From: an uncultured Alcanivoracaceae bacterium
GTDB taxonomy: Bacteria; Pseudomonadota; Gammaproteobacteria; Pseudomonadales; Alcanivoracaceae
NCBI GenBank assembly: GCA_937943665.1
Contig: CALEAR010000252.1
Coordinates: 1 to 6,280, forward strand
Length of the DNA stretch: 6,280 nucleotides
Reading direction: 5' to 3'
Shown here: piece by piece, positions 1 to 6,278 of the stretch
Numbering within the stretch: the first letter of the stretch is position 1
Layout: every line of letters begins with the position of its first letter
Program-made: the position numbers and the translations under genes
Notes under the pieces: generated by a model
Told to the model about the DNA's origin: nothing
Databases searched by the model: none
What the model saw: only the letters and a program-made list of their open reading frames with translations

Positions 1-639
1 CGGGGCCGCAACGTGTATCATCATGTGGTGGCCTCCACCATTAAGGGCAACCTAAGCGCTTGGAACATTGAAAAAGCCCGTTTACAGCGCATTAACAAGG
101 CGGTGGTTTCTTGGCACAACAAGTTTTTACGTGGCCATGCCATGAGCCTGCTGTTAGTGGGTGTTGCCTATGCCATGGGTGGTTGGCAGGCGATGGGCTT
201 TTTTGCGGCCTGTGCTTTATGGGGTAAATCCTTATTAGAAATTGTGAACTACATGGAGCACTATGGCTTGGTTCGCGATCCTAGCGAGCCCGTTCAGCCT
301 CGCCACTCCTGGAACACCAATAAGCGTGTGAGCTCTTGGAGCATGTTCAATTTAACCCGACACTCTCATCACCATGCGCAGGGTGAGGTGCCTTATCACA
401 AGCTACGCCCCTACCCCGAAGCGCCCGTGATGATTGGCGGTTACCTCACCACCATTTTGGTGACGTTAATCCCACCCCTTTGGCACAAGCTTATGGTGCC
501 TAAGGTGCTGCACTGGGATCAGCATTACGCTAATGAAACCGAACGCAAGCTAGCTGTGGAAGCAAGCCTTAAGAGCGGTTTGCCGGGCTTTGTGGAGGCC
601 TACCAAGGCTCTCAAAATCAAACGCCACAGCGTGCGTAA
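1..639 (+). CDS. AlkB-like membrane di-iron alkane hydroxylase / fatty acid desaturase family protein, C-terminal part (5' end outside window)
   Basis: The reading frame is open to the left edge, so the start is missing; 212 C-terminal residues are present, about half of a typical AlkB of about 400. Numbering from the first codon here, the visible landmarks are a SAW-x-x-E segment (19-24) like that following the second histidine box of AlkB, a hydrophobic pair of helices (about 47-81), the AlkB signature NYMEHYGL (83-90), HSWNT (102-106) and the third histidine box RHSHHHA (120-126, HxxHH). A further hydrophobic stretch lies at 143-161. By family knowledge these histidines bind two irons in an inner-membrane enzyme that hydroxylates alkanes or desaturates acyl chains using O2 and rubredoxin- or ferredoxin-type electron donors. 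The third box differs from the usual RHSDHHA, and the following arginine-rich and LPxGYP-like parts are not recognisable, so this is a divergent member. Hydroxylase versus desaturase cannot be settled without the N-terminal half. The gene ends in its own terminator, and the next gene encodes an AlkS/MalT-like regulator. Confidence 0.8.
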   Translation, partial: RGRNVYHHVVASTIKGNLSAWNIEKARLQRINKAVVSWHNKFLRGHAMSLLLVGVAYAMGGWQAMGFFAACALWGKSLLEIVNYMEHYGLVRDPSEPVQPRHSWNTNKRVSSWSMFNLTRHSHHHAQGEVPYHKLRPYPEAPVMIGGYLTTILVTLIPPLWHKLMVPKVLHWDQHYANETERKLAVEASLKSGLPGFVEAYQGSQNQTPQRA

Positions 640-654
640 CCCTTCTCCATCCAA

Positions 655-683
655 GGGCAGAGGTAACACTCTGCCCGCTTTTT
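655..683 (+). terminator. Rho-independent terminator of the AlkB-like gene
   Basis: GGGCAGAG (655-662) pairs perfectly with CTCTGCCC (669-676) around the 6-nt loop GTAACA. GC and a run of five T follow (to 683). It starts 16 nt after the stop codon at 637-639. This is a textbook intrinsic terminator on the plus strand, so the downstream regulator depends on read-through or on a promoter of its own. No convincing -35/-10 pair was found in the 76-nt gap. Confidence 0.85.
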
Positions 684-703
684 ACAACAATAATAATGAT
701 GAT

Positions 704-708
704 AGGAG
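704..708 (+). promoter_or_regulatory. Ribosome binding site that sets the regulator start
   Basis: AGGAG lies 7 nt before the ATG at 716. It decides between this start and the longer open frame reaching back to 590, which would run through the end of the upstream gene and its terminator. An in-frame GTG at 713 directly before the ATG is a weaker alternative. Confidence 0.75.
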
Positions 709-715
709 TTGTGTC

Positions 716-1918
716 ATGTGCTTTAAGCCAAGCATACTTGAAGTTCACCACACACCATCGCCACTACTCCCCACCGTTCAGTATCGTCAAGCCAAAGAAT
801 TGCAATGGTCAGAACAAAAAAAGCCCTTGGTACTACTTTTTGCCCCACCAGGCTTTGGAAAAACGCATCTGATCAAACAGTGGCATCATACTGTGCATCA
901 ACAAGGCAAAAAGACGGCTTTTCTTGGGCTTCACCCAAGGGGTAATCATCTACCCTCACTGCTAAATGCATTGAGCAAATTGTTCCAACTGCCAACACCT
1001 GCCAGTTCCTTAGACGCATTACATGAGATGCTTCAGCAGCGCATTCAAGCGCAACAACTTCCCGATGTAATTTTCATCGATCAGCTAGAAAATCTAGAAA
1101 AGCGCTCCGCTCTAGCGGCCATAGAAAGCCTACTATTTCTTGTGCAACACGGCACACGCTTTGTGATAGCAGGCCGGCAAATCCAACAGTTACGCTTAGC
1201 ACAATGGCAGCTACATCAATTAGTGCACACACTGAGCACCACAGAGCTAAAGATCCAACCTCAAGAACTGCCTCTAAGCCAACAATGTTTACACGGATTA
1301 AATGAATGGCCCGCTGCTGTATTTTGCTATTACCAGCAGCGTTTAAATAATGCCGCCACTCTTTCACAAACCATGGCGCTTATTGAGGAATATTTTGAAG
1401 AAATCATTACTGATATATTGCCCGCTGAACAGCAACGCTTGCTGATGGTGAGCGCTTTAATGCCTCACTTCAACGCGCAACGCTTAAGCAAAGCCAGTGG
1501 CCGCCCCCTAGCTTTTATTCAAAAGGCCCTGGATTTATGGCACCGCCACAACCTCTTTTTAGAAGCTAGCCTCACTTCTCATCAACTCACACTGATGCCT
1601 CTTTTTTGCACGTTTCTGAAACAACGTATGCAGCGCTTACACCCTCAACTTAAACAACAAATTATGCAACGTATTCACCACACCTCAGGGCATCCCACTA
1701 TTTCTTTATCATTTACTAAACAGGAACAAGTGGTGCTCGAACAAATGGTGAAAGGCAAAAGTAACAAGGATATCGCTAAGGAAATGCATCTTTCTGAAGG
1801 CACAGTGAAGTGGCATTTGCATAATTTATACAAAAAAATGCAAGTGGGCTCTCGGGCTCAAGCTATGCTAAAAGCCACTGAGCTTCTTTATAGCAACTCT
1901 TACCATCTTGCCCAATAA
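716..1918 (+). CDS. Short MalT/AlkS-type STAND ATPase transcriptional regulator with C-terminal LuxR HTH
   Basis: This 400-residue protein is probably a cytoplasmic, ATP-dependent transcription activator. Walker A is APPGFGKT (43-50) and a Walker B-like strand is VIFIDQLENL (118-127). The segment RFVIAGRQ...LRLAQ (148-163) matches the MalT-type 'lasR...LpLarLR' region, and 225-320 resembles the helical/winged part of the MalT NTPase module, including an NLFLE motif (279-283). A LuxR/GerE helix-turn-helix occupies about 332-390, with recognition helix SEGTVKWHLHNLYKKM (360-375). MalT and AlkS are near 900 residues because a TPR-like superhelix of several hundred residues lies between ATPase and HTH; here the two modules are separated by only about 10-15 residues. 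The protein is rich in Gln (45 by hand count) and His (25). AlkS regulates alkane oxidation genes in Pseudomonas, and the neighbouring AlkB-like gene makes an analogous role plausible. That role is inferred from position. No frameshift is visible, so it looks like an intact short form. Confidence 0.85.
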   Translation: MCFKPSILEVHHTPSPLLPTVQYRQAKELQWSEQKKPLVLLFAPPGFGKTHLIKQWHHTVHQQGKKTAFLGLHPRGNHLPSLLNALSKLFQLPTPASSLDALHEMLQQRIQAQQLPDVIFIDQLENLEKRSALAAIESLLFLVQHGTRFVIAGRQIQQLRLAQWQLHQLVHTLSTTELKIQPQELPLSQQCLHGLNEWPAAVFCYYQQRLNNAATLSQTMALIEEYFEEIITDILPAEQQRLLMVSALMPHFNAQRLSKASGRPLAFIQKALDLWHRHNLFLEASLTSHQLTLMPLFCTFLKQRMQRLHPQLKQQIMQRIHHTSGHPTISLSFTKQEQVVLEQMVKGKSNKDIAKEMHLSEGTVKWHLHNLYKKMQVGSRAQAMLKATELLYSNSYHLAQ

Positions 1919-1948
1919 GCTTGGCTCCGCAATGCGGAGCCAAGCTTA
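1916..1948. terminator. Perfect 15-bp hairpin between convergent genes (bidirectional terminator or 3'-end structure)
   Basis: Bases 1916-1930 pair without mismatch with 1934-1948 around the 3-nt loop AAT. The stem includes the GC-rich block GGCTCCGC/GCGGAGCC flanked by AAGCTT. The plus-strand stop codon TAA (1916-1918) forms one end of the stem and pairs with the minus-strand gene's stop codon (1946-1948), so both messages end in the same hairpin. Neither side has a T-tract (plus side continues TCCTCGTATT, minus side TTGGGCAAGA), so it is not a canonical intrinsic terminator. It may act by pausing, by Rho assistance or as protection of the 3' end. Confidence 0.7.
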
Positions 1949-4048
1949 TCCTCGTATTCCCATCATCAAAGGCACATAAGCCACTAAAATCAACGCAACA
2001 AACATCACTGTTAGCGGAAGCAGTAGGCGTTCATGGCGATACCACCAGTGAGTTTCCGCTTTTGCTTCTTCCTCTGTCAGGCGCATTTCTTCATTACCTA
2101 TTACTTGTCGCGTTAACAGTTGGTTTAGCGCCACAGGAGGCGTTAAGTAACCCAGTTCAAAGGATACCAATACCACCATCCAGAAATGCACTGGGTGAAT
2201 ATTATTTTGATATGCCACACTCGCAATGGTGGCCGAAACTAAAATAATAGCGCCGTAAGGATCCATAAACATACCTATAAGTACTAGCACCATCACCAGT
2301 GTTGTCATAGCCAACCATATGGAGCTGAAATCGCTCGGAAATAAATCCATTAATCCAGCACGCTCCACAACACCGCCGAGCACCACAGAAAGCGCCATCA
2401 ACAGCAATAGTGCACCAATGTGGGTACTAGATTCTGAAGTAGCCACCACTGCCCTCTGCCAAAAGCCTTGTTCTTCCTTACCCTGTTGGCTAGGCAGAAG
2501 TTCAACCGGTTTATGTTTGGCCTCACGCTTACTTGCCCAGGCATCATAAAGCAGCATAAATAACATAATTACCGGCAAAATAGTGGCGGCAGTGAACTCA
2601 TTAAAGCGCTGATTCACCACCTGCTGATAAAACAGCAACACCACCACCGCAATCAACCCATACGGCAACAGAGGCACAAGTGCCTTGATTGTGGCTGGCA
2701 ATGCCTCCTTGGGCGATGCAAAGTGCAATGAATTACGTTTTGTAAGCAAAACCATTACTGCAAACAGGGTGGCCGTAAGCATAAAAACGTAAATACCCAT
2801 CCCAAATAGCTGCGAGGTAGTCACTTGTTTGTTTAATGAAGCTATTACCACCACCATCAAACAAGGGTTAAGCACCACTCCCATGCTGCCCGACATAGCA
2901 GTGGAAGCATAGGCCAAAGGGCGACGAGCCCCGCTTAAACGAATCTCTTCATAAATAATGCCGCCCACAGCAATTAAGAAAATACCTGATGCACCAGTAA
3001 ACGCGGTGGGGTATGCCGCCAACAACACCACAACCACCACAATCAACTCAGGTGCTAACTGCCAAGGGCGAATGGCATCAAACACCAAGCGGGCTAGTCG
3101 AGTTTGCTTTAACAGCATACCCACCCACACATACAACCCCACATTGATATAAAGATCCGCGTGGCTCACCAACTTGATTAGCTGTACTGCATTACCTGCC
3201 ACATAGCTTTCAGACAATAAGAAATAACCACCTGCTATCAACGCCATATAGGTATAAAGCGGCACCGTTAGCAAAGCACGCCCCCAAGAGGTGCGTTCTG
3301 ATTGCAGGCCTTTTACCCAAACACATTGCAACGCACTGAGTAATGTAAGCACTGCAAAGCCAAGCACCCAAACAAGGTGCATAGCAGCAGGTGTTGCGTC
3401 CCCTGCCTGTGTGGCCACACTACGCCAATTCAATACGCTAGCTAGCAACAAACCATTAGCAACCGTTTGGAAAGCTGCAGAAATTTTTGCCTCTGTTTGC
3501 GTTTGGATAGCACGCAATGAAATATGACTACGACGTGCAGTGCTTACTACAGCACATAACAATATCAATGTGACTAAAAGATATTTACGCGCATCTAGAC
3601 CCACCTCATTTAGCGAGCCAACATATTGCTCAGAGGCGGTATAAGCGCGCACCCAAAATGCACTGCGCATTTCTTGGTTGTACTCATAGAGTTGATGTTG
3701 TTCCAAACAACGCGCTTTTTGACGCGTTAAAGAACGCCGCAAATGATCAGGATTTGGCGCATCAAAATTTAATAAATCATCCTCTGCTGTTTCCTTTACA
3801 TTCGCCATGCGCTCCTTCACTCGGGCTTCCACATCAAAATCAGGATCACAAGTGGGCGCACGCATCTCACTGCGTAACATGCCATAGTTGCTCCACATGC
3901 TTTGCCCCAAAGCAAGCATTTGTGAATGCAAATACGAGCTGGTTCCAAATACAATGGCACATAGTAGAACTAGCGCCACAGGTAAGGCGGTTAAGGTGTT
4001 ACGCAATAATTTGCCACCACTTGGCTCATGGGCTGTAGCAGTATTCAT
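1946..4048 (-). CDS. TRAP transporter permease, fused small (DctQ-like) and large (DctM-like) subunits
   Basis: The protein has 700 residues; separate DctM proteins are near 430, so the extra N-terminal part fits a fused DctQ-type module. It is an inner-membrane permease expected to work with a periplasmic binding protein and an ion gradient. Visible parts are a first membrane helix (about 20-40), a soluble and probably periplasmic segment (about 41-155, with Cys67 and Cys114), hydrophobic helices near 156-171, 190-208, 223-245 and 260-280, then a DctM-like region from about 290 to the end. DctM hallmarks are the TGASGIFL stretch followed by SGSMGVVLNP (351-358 and 386-395), MDPYGAIIL (595-603) and ELGYLTPPVALN (631-642), matching the 'GlxTPPvGlN' motif. 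A last helix spans about 673-697. AGGAG at 4055-4059, 6 nt before the ATG, supports the start. It is the last gene of the minus-strand operon, 53 nt after the binding-protein gene. The substrate cannot be read from the sequence. Confidence 0.88.
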   Translation of the reverse strand: MNTATAHEPSGGKLLRNTLTALPVALVLLCAIVFGTSSYLHSQMLALGQSMWSNYGMLRSEMRAPTCDPDFDVEARVKERMANVKETAEDDLLNFDAPNPDHLRRSLTRQKARCLEQHQLYEYNQEMRSAFWVRAYTASEQYVGSLNEVGLDARKYLLVTLILLCAVVSTARRSHISLRAIQTQTEAKISAAFQTVANGLLLASVLNWRSVATQAGDATPAAMHLVWVLGFAVLTLLSALQCVWVKGLQSERTSWGRALLTVPLYTYMALIAGGYFLLSESYVAGNAVQLIKLVSHADLYINVGLYVWVGMLLKQTRLARLVFDAIRPWQLAPELIVVVVVLLAAYPTAFTGASGIFLIAVGGIIYEEIRLSGARRPLAYASTAMSGSMGVVLNPCLMVVVIASLNKQVTTSQLFGMGIYVFMLTATLFAVMVLLTKRNSLHFASPKEALPATIKALVPLLPYGLIAVVVLLFYQQVVNQRFNEFTAATILPVIMLFMLLYDAWASKREAKHKPVELLPSQQGKEEQGFWQRAVVATSESSTHIGALLLLMALSVVLGGVVERAGLMDLFPSDFSSIWLAMTTLVMVLVLIGMFMDPYGAIILVSATIASVAYQNNIHPVHFWMVVLVSFELGYLTPPVALNQLLTRQVIGNEEMRLTEEEAKAETHWWYRHERLLLPLTVMFVALILVAYVPLMMGIRG

Positions 4049-4072
4049 GGGGTGCTCCTACGTTACGTGAAT

Positions 4073-4092
4073 AGCCCCAATAAAATGGGGCT
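4073..4092 (-). repeat. Intercistronic hairpin between binding-protein and permease genes
   Basis: AGCCCCA (4073-4079) pairs with TGGGGCT (4086-4092) around the 6-nt loop ATAAAA, giving a 7-bp GC-rich stem in the 53-nt gap. On the minus strand the stem is followed by ATTCACG, not by a T-tract, so it is more likely a partial terminator or an mRNA 3'-end stabiliser than a full stop. In transport operons such structures often leave more binding protein than permease; that role here is inference. Confidence 0.6.
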
Positions 4093-4101
4093 TCTAGGCC
4101 A

Positions 4102-5136
4102 CTAAAATGCTGGACCACCTTCGGTATCGTCTGAACACTCAGCATTATCTGGCACTTCACGACAGCGGATCTTCTTCAACATTTGCTGCATCTTACGATC
4201 ATAAACCTTGTCCGCATCGTAGAGATTCTGACGTACAGCGGTGAACATCTCGTTGTATTTTTCTTTACTGGCATCATCAAGCTCTACCCAAAACTTTTCA
4301 GGAATTTGCTTTTCGGCCTGCTCCACTACCCGCATGCCTGCATCCCACATATTTTCAAATACCCATGCACGGGAAGTTTGACCAAAACCTTCTGGGAATC
4401 GCTCGTGGTGAATATTAATTTGGAAAGTAAGAATACCGAGGTTGTAATTCAAAATACCGCCTTTCTCCCCTAGCCCCTTATACATTTCTAAGGCCTCGTA
4501 AGCGAAAGCAGGCGCATACGATAAATCAGCACTTTTGTTGTTAAACATCCCCGCAAAAGTACTTACGGAAGCGGGCAACACGGAGGCCCCCACATAACGG
4601 ATCATTTCCACCGCTTGTTCATCATCTGAAAGCACTGTTACCTTCGAACCAGCTAAATCTTCCCAGTCCGCTAAGCGATCGCGATCATGGGAAAACAAAT
4701 ACACCATACCGCCAGGAATAATTCCCACGGTTTCATAATCGCCCTGGCGCATATGTTTCGCGGCATTTTCCGCAGAAAGTGCCGCCACCGCTGTGTGTAG
4801 CGCATCATAAGAAGGCAAGGCCGCCATCATATCTAATGAACCAGGGAAACGGAGTAAATCGCGGTTTTTAATGCCAAAAAGCTCCACAGCATCGCATTTA
4901 CCCGCACGGAAATCCGCCACCACCAAGGCTTCATCGGTGTAGGGTTTCATTTTAAACTCCACCCCCCATTCTTTAGCGGCAAGTACATAATCCCGCATGA
5001 GCTGATAGGTATCGCCATTACGGCCCACCACATCAAACACACACAAGCTTCTTTCCAAGGGTTCCTCTGCTAACACGGGTGTTGCCACCAAAGCTGTGGC
5101 AGTAAACAAAACTGTTGCGGTTATTTTTTTCAGCAT
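4102..5136 (-). CDS. Periplasmic solute-binding protein of the AdeT1/2-like (TRAP-type) family
   Basis: The 344-residue precursor has a clear Sec signal peptide: KK at 3-4, a hydrophobic core, and VLA at 21-23 with likely cleavage before EEP. The mature protein starts with CVFDVVGRNGDTYQLM (32-47) and continues with KPYTDEALVVADFRAGKCDAV (64-84), FPGSLD (97-102), VGASVLP (182-188), YKGLGEKGGI (219-228), FPEGFGQ (247-253), IPEKFW (278-283) and a C-terminal KIRC...AEC pair (Cys325, Cys334). I recognise this as the proteobacterial family that includes Acinetobacter AdeT1/AdeT2. Some members are named RND efflux components, but the fold signature is that of a binding protein, and the TRAP permease gene just downstream agrees. 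The start at 5136 is preferred over an upstream ATG at 5217 because it begins the signal peptide and has AGGTG (5142-5146) 5 nt before it; the longer frame would overlap the preceding gene. The stop is TAG. The ligand is unknown. Confidence 0.87.
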   Translation of the reverse strand: MLKKITATVLFTATALVATPVLAEEPLERSLCVFDVVGRNGDTYQLMRDYVLAAKEWGVEFKMKPYTDEALVVADFRAGKCDAVELFGIKNRDLLRFPGSLDMMAALPSYDALHTAVAALSAENAAKHMRQGDYETVGIIPGGMVYLFSHDRDRLADWEDLAGSKVTVLSDDEQAVEMIRYVGASVLPASVSTFAGMFNNKSADLSYAPAFAYEALEMYKGLGEKGGILNYNLGILTFQINIHHERFPEGFGQTSRAWVFENMWDAGMRVVEQAEKQIPEKFWVELDDASKEKYNEMFTAVRQNLYDADKVYDRKMQQMLKKIRCREVPDNAECSDDTEGGPAF

Positions 5137-5161
5137 AATTGCACCTGTATTGTTGTTATAT

Positions 5162-6193
5162 TCAAAGTAGGCCATCAATATCTGCAGGGGCTCGTTTAGC
5201 TTCATCAGGGAATTCACCCAAGCTCTTTGGCGGGGAACGATGACCTTTTTTCTCCATCCAGAGAGTATCGGCCATATACTGCAGTTGGTCGTAGGAGATT
5301 GCGTTAACTAAACGATACTCAGCGGGGAATTTATGTTCGCCTTTACTTAAGCGTGCTTGGATTTCCCCTGCCTCCTTAAGCGCCCTACGTAATGCTTCAT
5401 CATTGCCTTGGTTATCTGCACCAAGGGCATACAACACCATGGGGAAAAGCGCATCGTTAGCCTTTGCTAACTGGGTCGTTGCCTCATAGCTTTCCCAAAT
5501 ATCTTCGCCGTTAGGTAAGGTGCCAGGCACAAAGGCCCACACTGTACTGCGTATGGCCTGCGGCACCCCCCACCAAGCTTCATTATCAAGACATTCAGAT
5601 GAACGCATGGTGCGTGCGGCTAAATCTCGTTTAATGCCCACCTGCGCACCTGATAACAAATCACTTCGTACTGCTTGCAATGCGGTAACCAAACCAAGCA
5701 TGTACGTTAATTCATCTTCAGCTTTGAACAATTTGGGGCAGCTTTCATTGCCAATTGCACCATATTTAGCAGTAACAAATTCCACAGCACGCATACGACG
5801 CTGTGCAGCAATCGCATGCCAACGCTGCGCTAGCATTAACTCATCGCGGGCAATGGTGGTTTGATTTTGTTGGCTTGCACGTAAGTGCTTTAGATTAGCC
5901 TCATAAGCTTTTGCTTCAGCACAAAAGCCTGTTAAGAGTTCGGTATAAAATAAAGTGTAGTTTGGATCCTTCACCACTCGGCCAAAAGATCCCACAAGTT
6001 GCGTTAACCCTTCACCTGTGCCACACACCGACACATGAGCATCGGCGTGAGCAAGCACGTAGGACACCACTTCATCTTGAGAATAGGAAGAAATCACCCA
6101 GCCTAAGGGTTTATAAACAGTGGAACAGCCACTTAGCAAAACACTGAAAGAAAGCCAAAATAAGTACTGCCAATTACGTAGGAGTGTTGCCAT
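5162..6193 (-). CDS. Probable outer-membrane lipoprotein, possibly a TRAP-associated TatT-like component
   Basis: This 343-residue protein begins with a lipoprotein signal peptide: Arg6, a hydrophobic core, and lipobox LLSGC (19-23) with lipidated Cys23. The +2 residue is Ser, which favours outer-membrane sorting. The mature part is largely helical, with segments such as ARDELMLAQRWHAIAAQRRM (115-134) and DEALRRALKEAGEIQARL (265-282), compatible with TPR-like helical hairpins, and it has four further cysteines (57, 91, 152, 201). It is the first gene of the operon and ends 25 nt before the binding-protein start. TatT proteins (for example Treponema Tp0956) are helical lipoproteins encoded with TRAP binding proteins and permeases, and the late part (ALFPMVLYALG..., 248-258) is loosely like that family. 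The TatT assignment is therefore a hypothesis from context and general pattern; the lipoprotein call is firm. GAGG at 6199-6202, 5 nt before the ATG, supports the start. Confidence 0.8.
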   Translation of the reverse strand: MATLLRNWQYLFWLSFSVLLSGCSTVYKPLGWVISSYSQDEVVSYVLAHADAHVSVCGTGEGLTQLVGSFGRVVKDPNYTLFYTELLTGFCAEAKAYEANLKHLRASQQNQTTIARDELMLAQRWHAIAAQRRMRAVEFVTAKYGAIGNESCPKLFKAEDELTYMLGLVTALQAVRSDLLSGAQVGIKRDLAARTMRSSECLDNEAWWGVPQAIRSTVWAFVPGTLPNGEDIWESYEATTQLAKANDALFPMVLYALGADNQGNDEALRRALKEAGEIQARLSKGEHKFPAEYRLVNAISYDQLQYMADTLWMEKKGHRSPPKSLGEFPDEAKRAPADIDGLL

Positions 6194-6263
6194 GGGTACC
6201 TCGTCCTCGGTTTTAATTATTCTTATTGCTTTAGGATCTTAGAAGAGGCAACACAAAAAACAA
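6194..6263 (-). promoter_or_regulatory. Leader of the three-gene TRAP operon with weak promoter candidates
   Basis: If the operon is transcribed independently of the gene beyond the right edge, its promoter should lie in these 70 AT-rich bases. Two weak minus-strand candidates are visible: TTCTAA (6244-6239), 17 nt, AATAAT (6221-6216); and TTGTTT (6263-6258), 16 nt, TAAGAT (6241-6236), whose -35 would overlap the T-tract of the preceding terminator. Neither has a good -35, so an activator or an alternative sigma factor is possible. No clear operator palindrome was seen. Confidence 0.25.
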
Positions 6264-6278
6264 CCCAACGAAAGTTGG
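6255..6278 (-). terminator. Probable intrinsic terminator of an upstream minus-strand gene, at the window edge
   Basis: Read on the minus strand, CCAAC (6278-6274) pairs with GTTGG (6269-6265) around the loop TTTC, followed by GTTG and a run of six T (to 6255). The stem is only 5 bp within the window but may extend past the right edge. It implies that another gene on the same strand ends just outside and that the TRAP operon starts fresh after it. Confidence 0.55.

Noticed and set aside
590..715. Upstream extension of the regulator frame (42 extra residues)
   Set aside because: It overlaps the end of the AlkB-like gene and runs through its intrinsic terminator. The extra residues are low in complexity (NNNNDD from the triplet run), and AGGAG at 704-708 fits the ATG at 716.
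1074..1367. Minus-strand open frame of 97 codons inside the regulator
   Set aside because: The plus strand here encodes the Walker B-like region of a recognisable ATPase, so the opposite frame is a shadow.
1921..2247. Plus-strand open frame of 108 codons opposite the permease gene
   Set aside because: It starts inside the hairpin, has no recognisable domain, and lies wholly antisense to the DctM-like coding region with its conserved TPP motif.
3658..4038. Plus-strand open frame of 126 codons opposite the permease N-terminus
   Set aside because: No ribosome binding site or family signature is evident, and its composition (rich in His, Cys and Asn) is that of an antisense shadow.
4102..5136. 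Annotation of the binding protein as an RND efflux pump subunit (AdeT name)
   Set aside because: It has a cleavable signal peptide and binding-protein motifs but no RND membrane segments, and its neighbour is a TRAP permease.
5137..5217. Longer start for the binding protein
   Set aside because: It would overlap the lipoprotein gene and bury the signal peptide 27 residues inside. The start at 5136 has a ribosome binding site and begins a typical signal peptide.
5520..5864. Plus-strand open frame of 114 codons opposite the lipoprotein gene
   Set aside because: The minus strand carries a gene with lipobox, ribosome binding site and operon spacing. The opposite frame shows no supporting signal.
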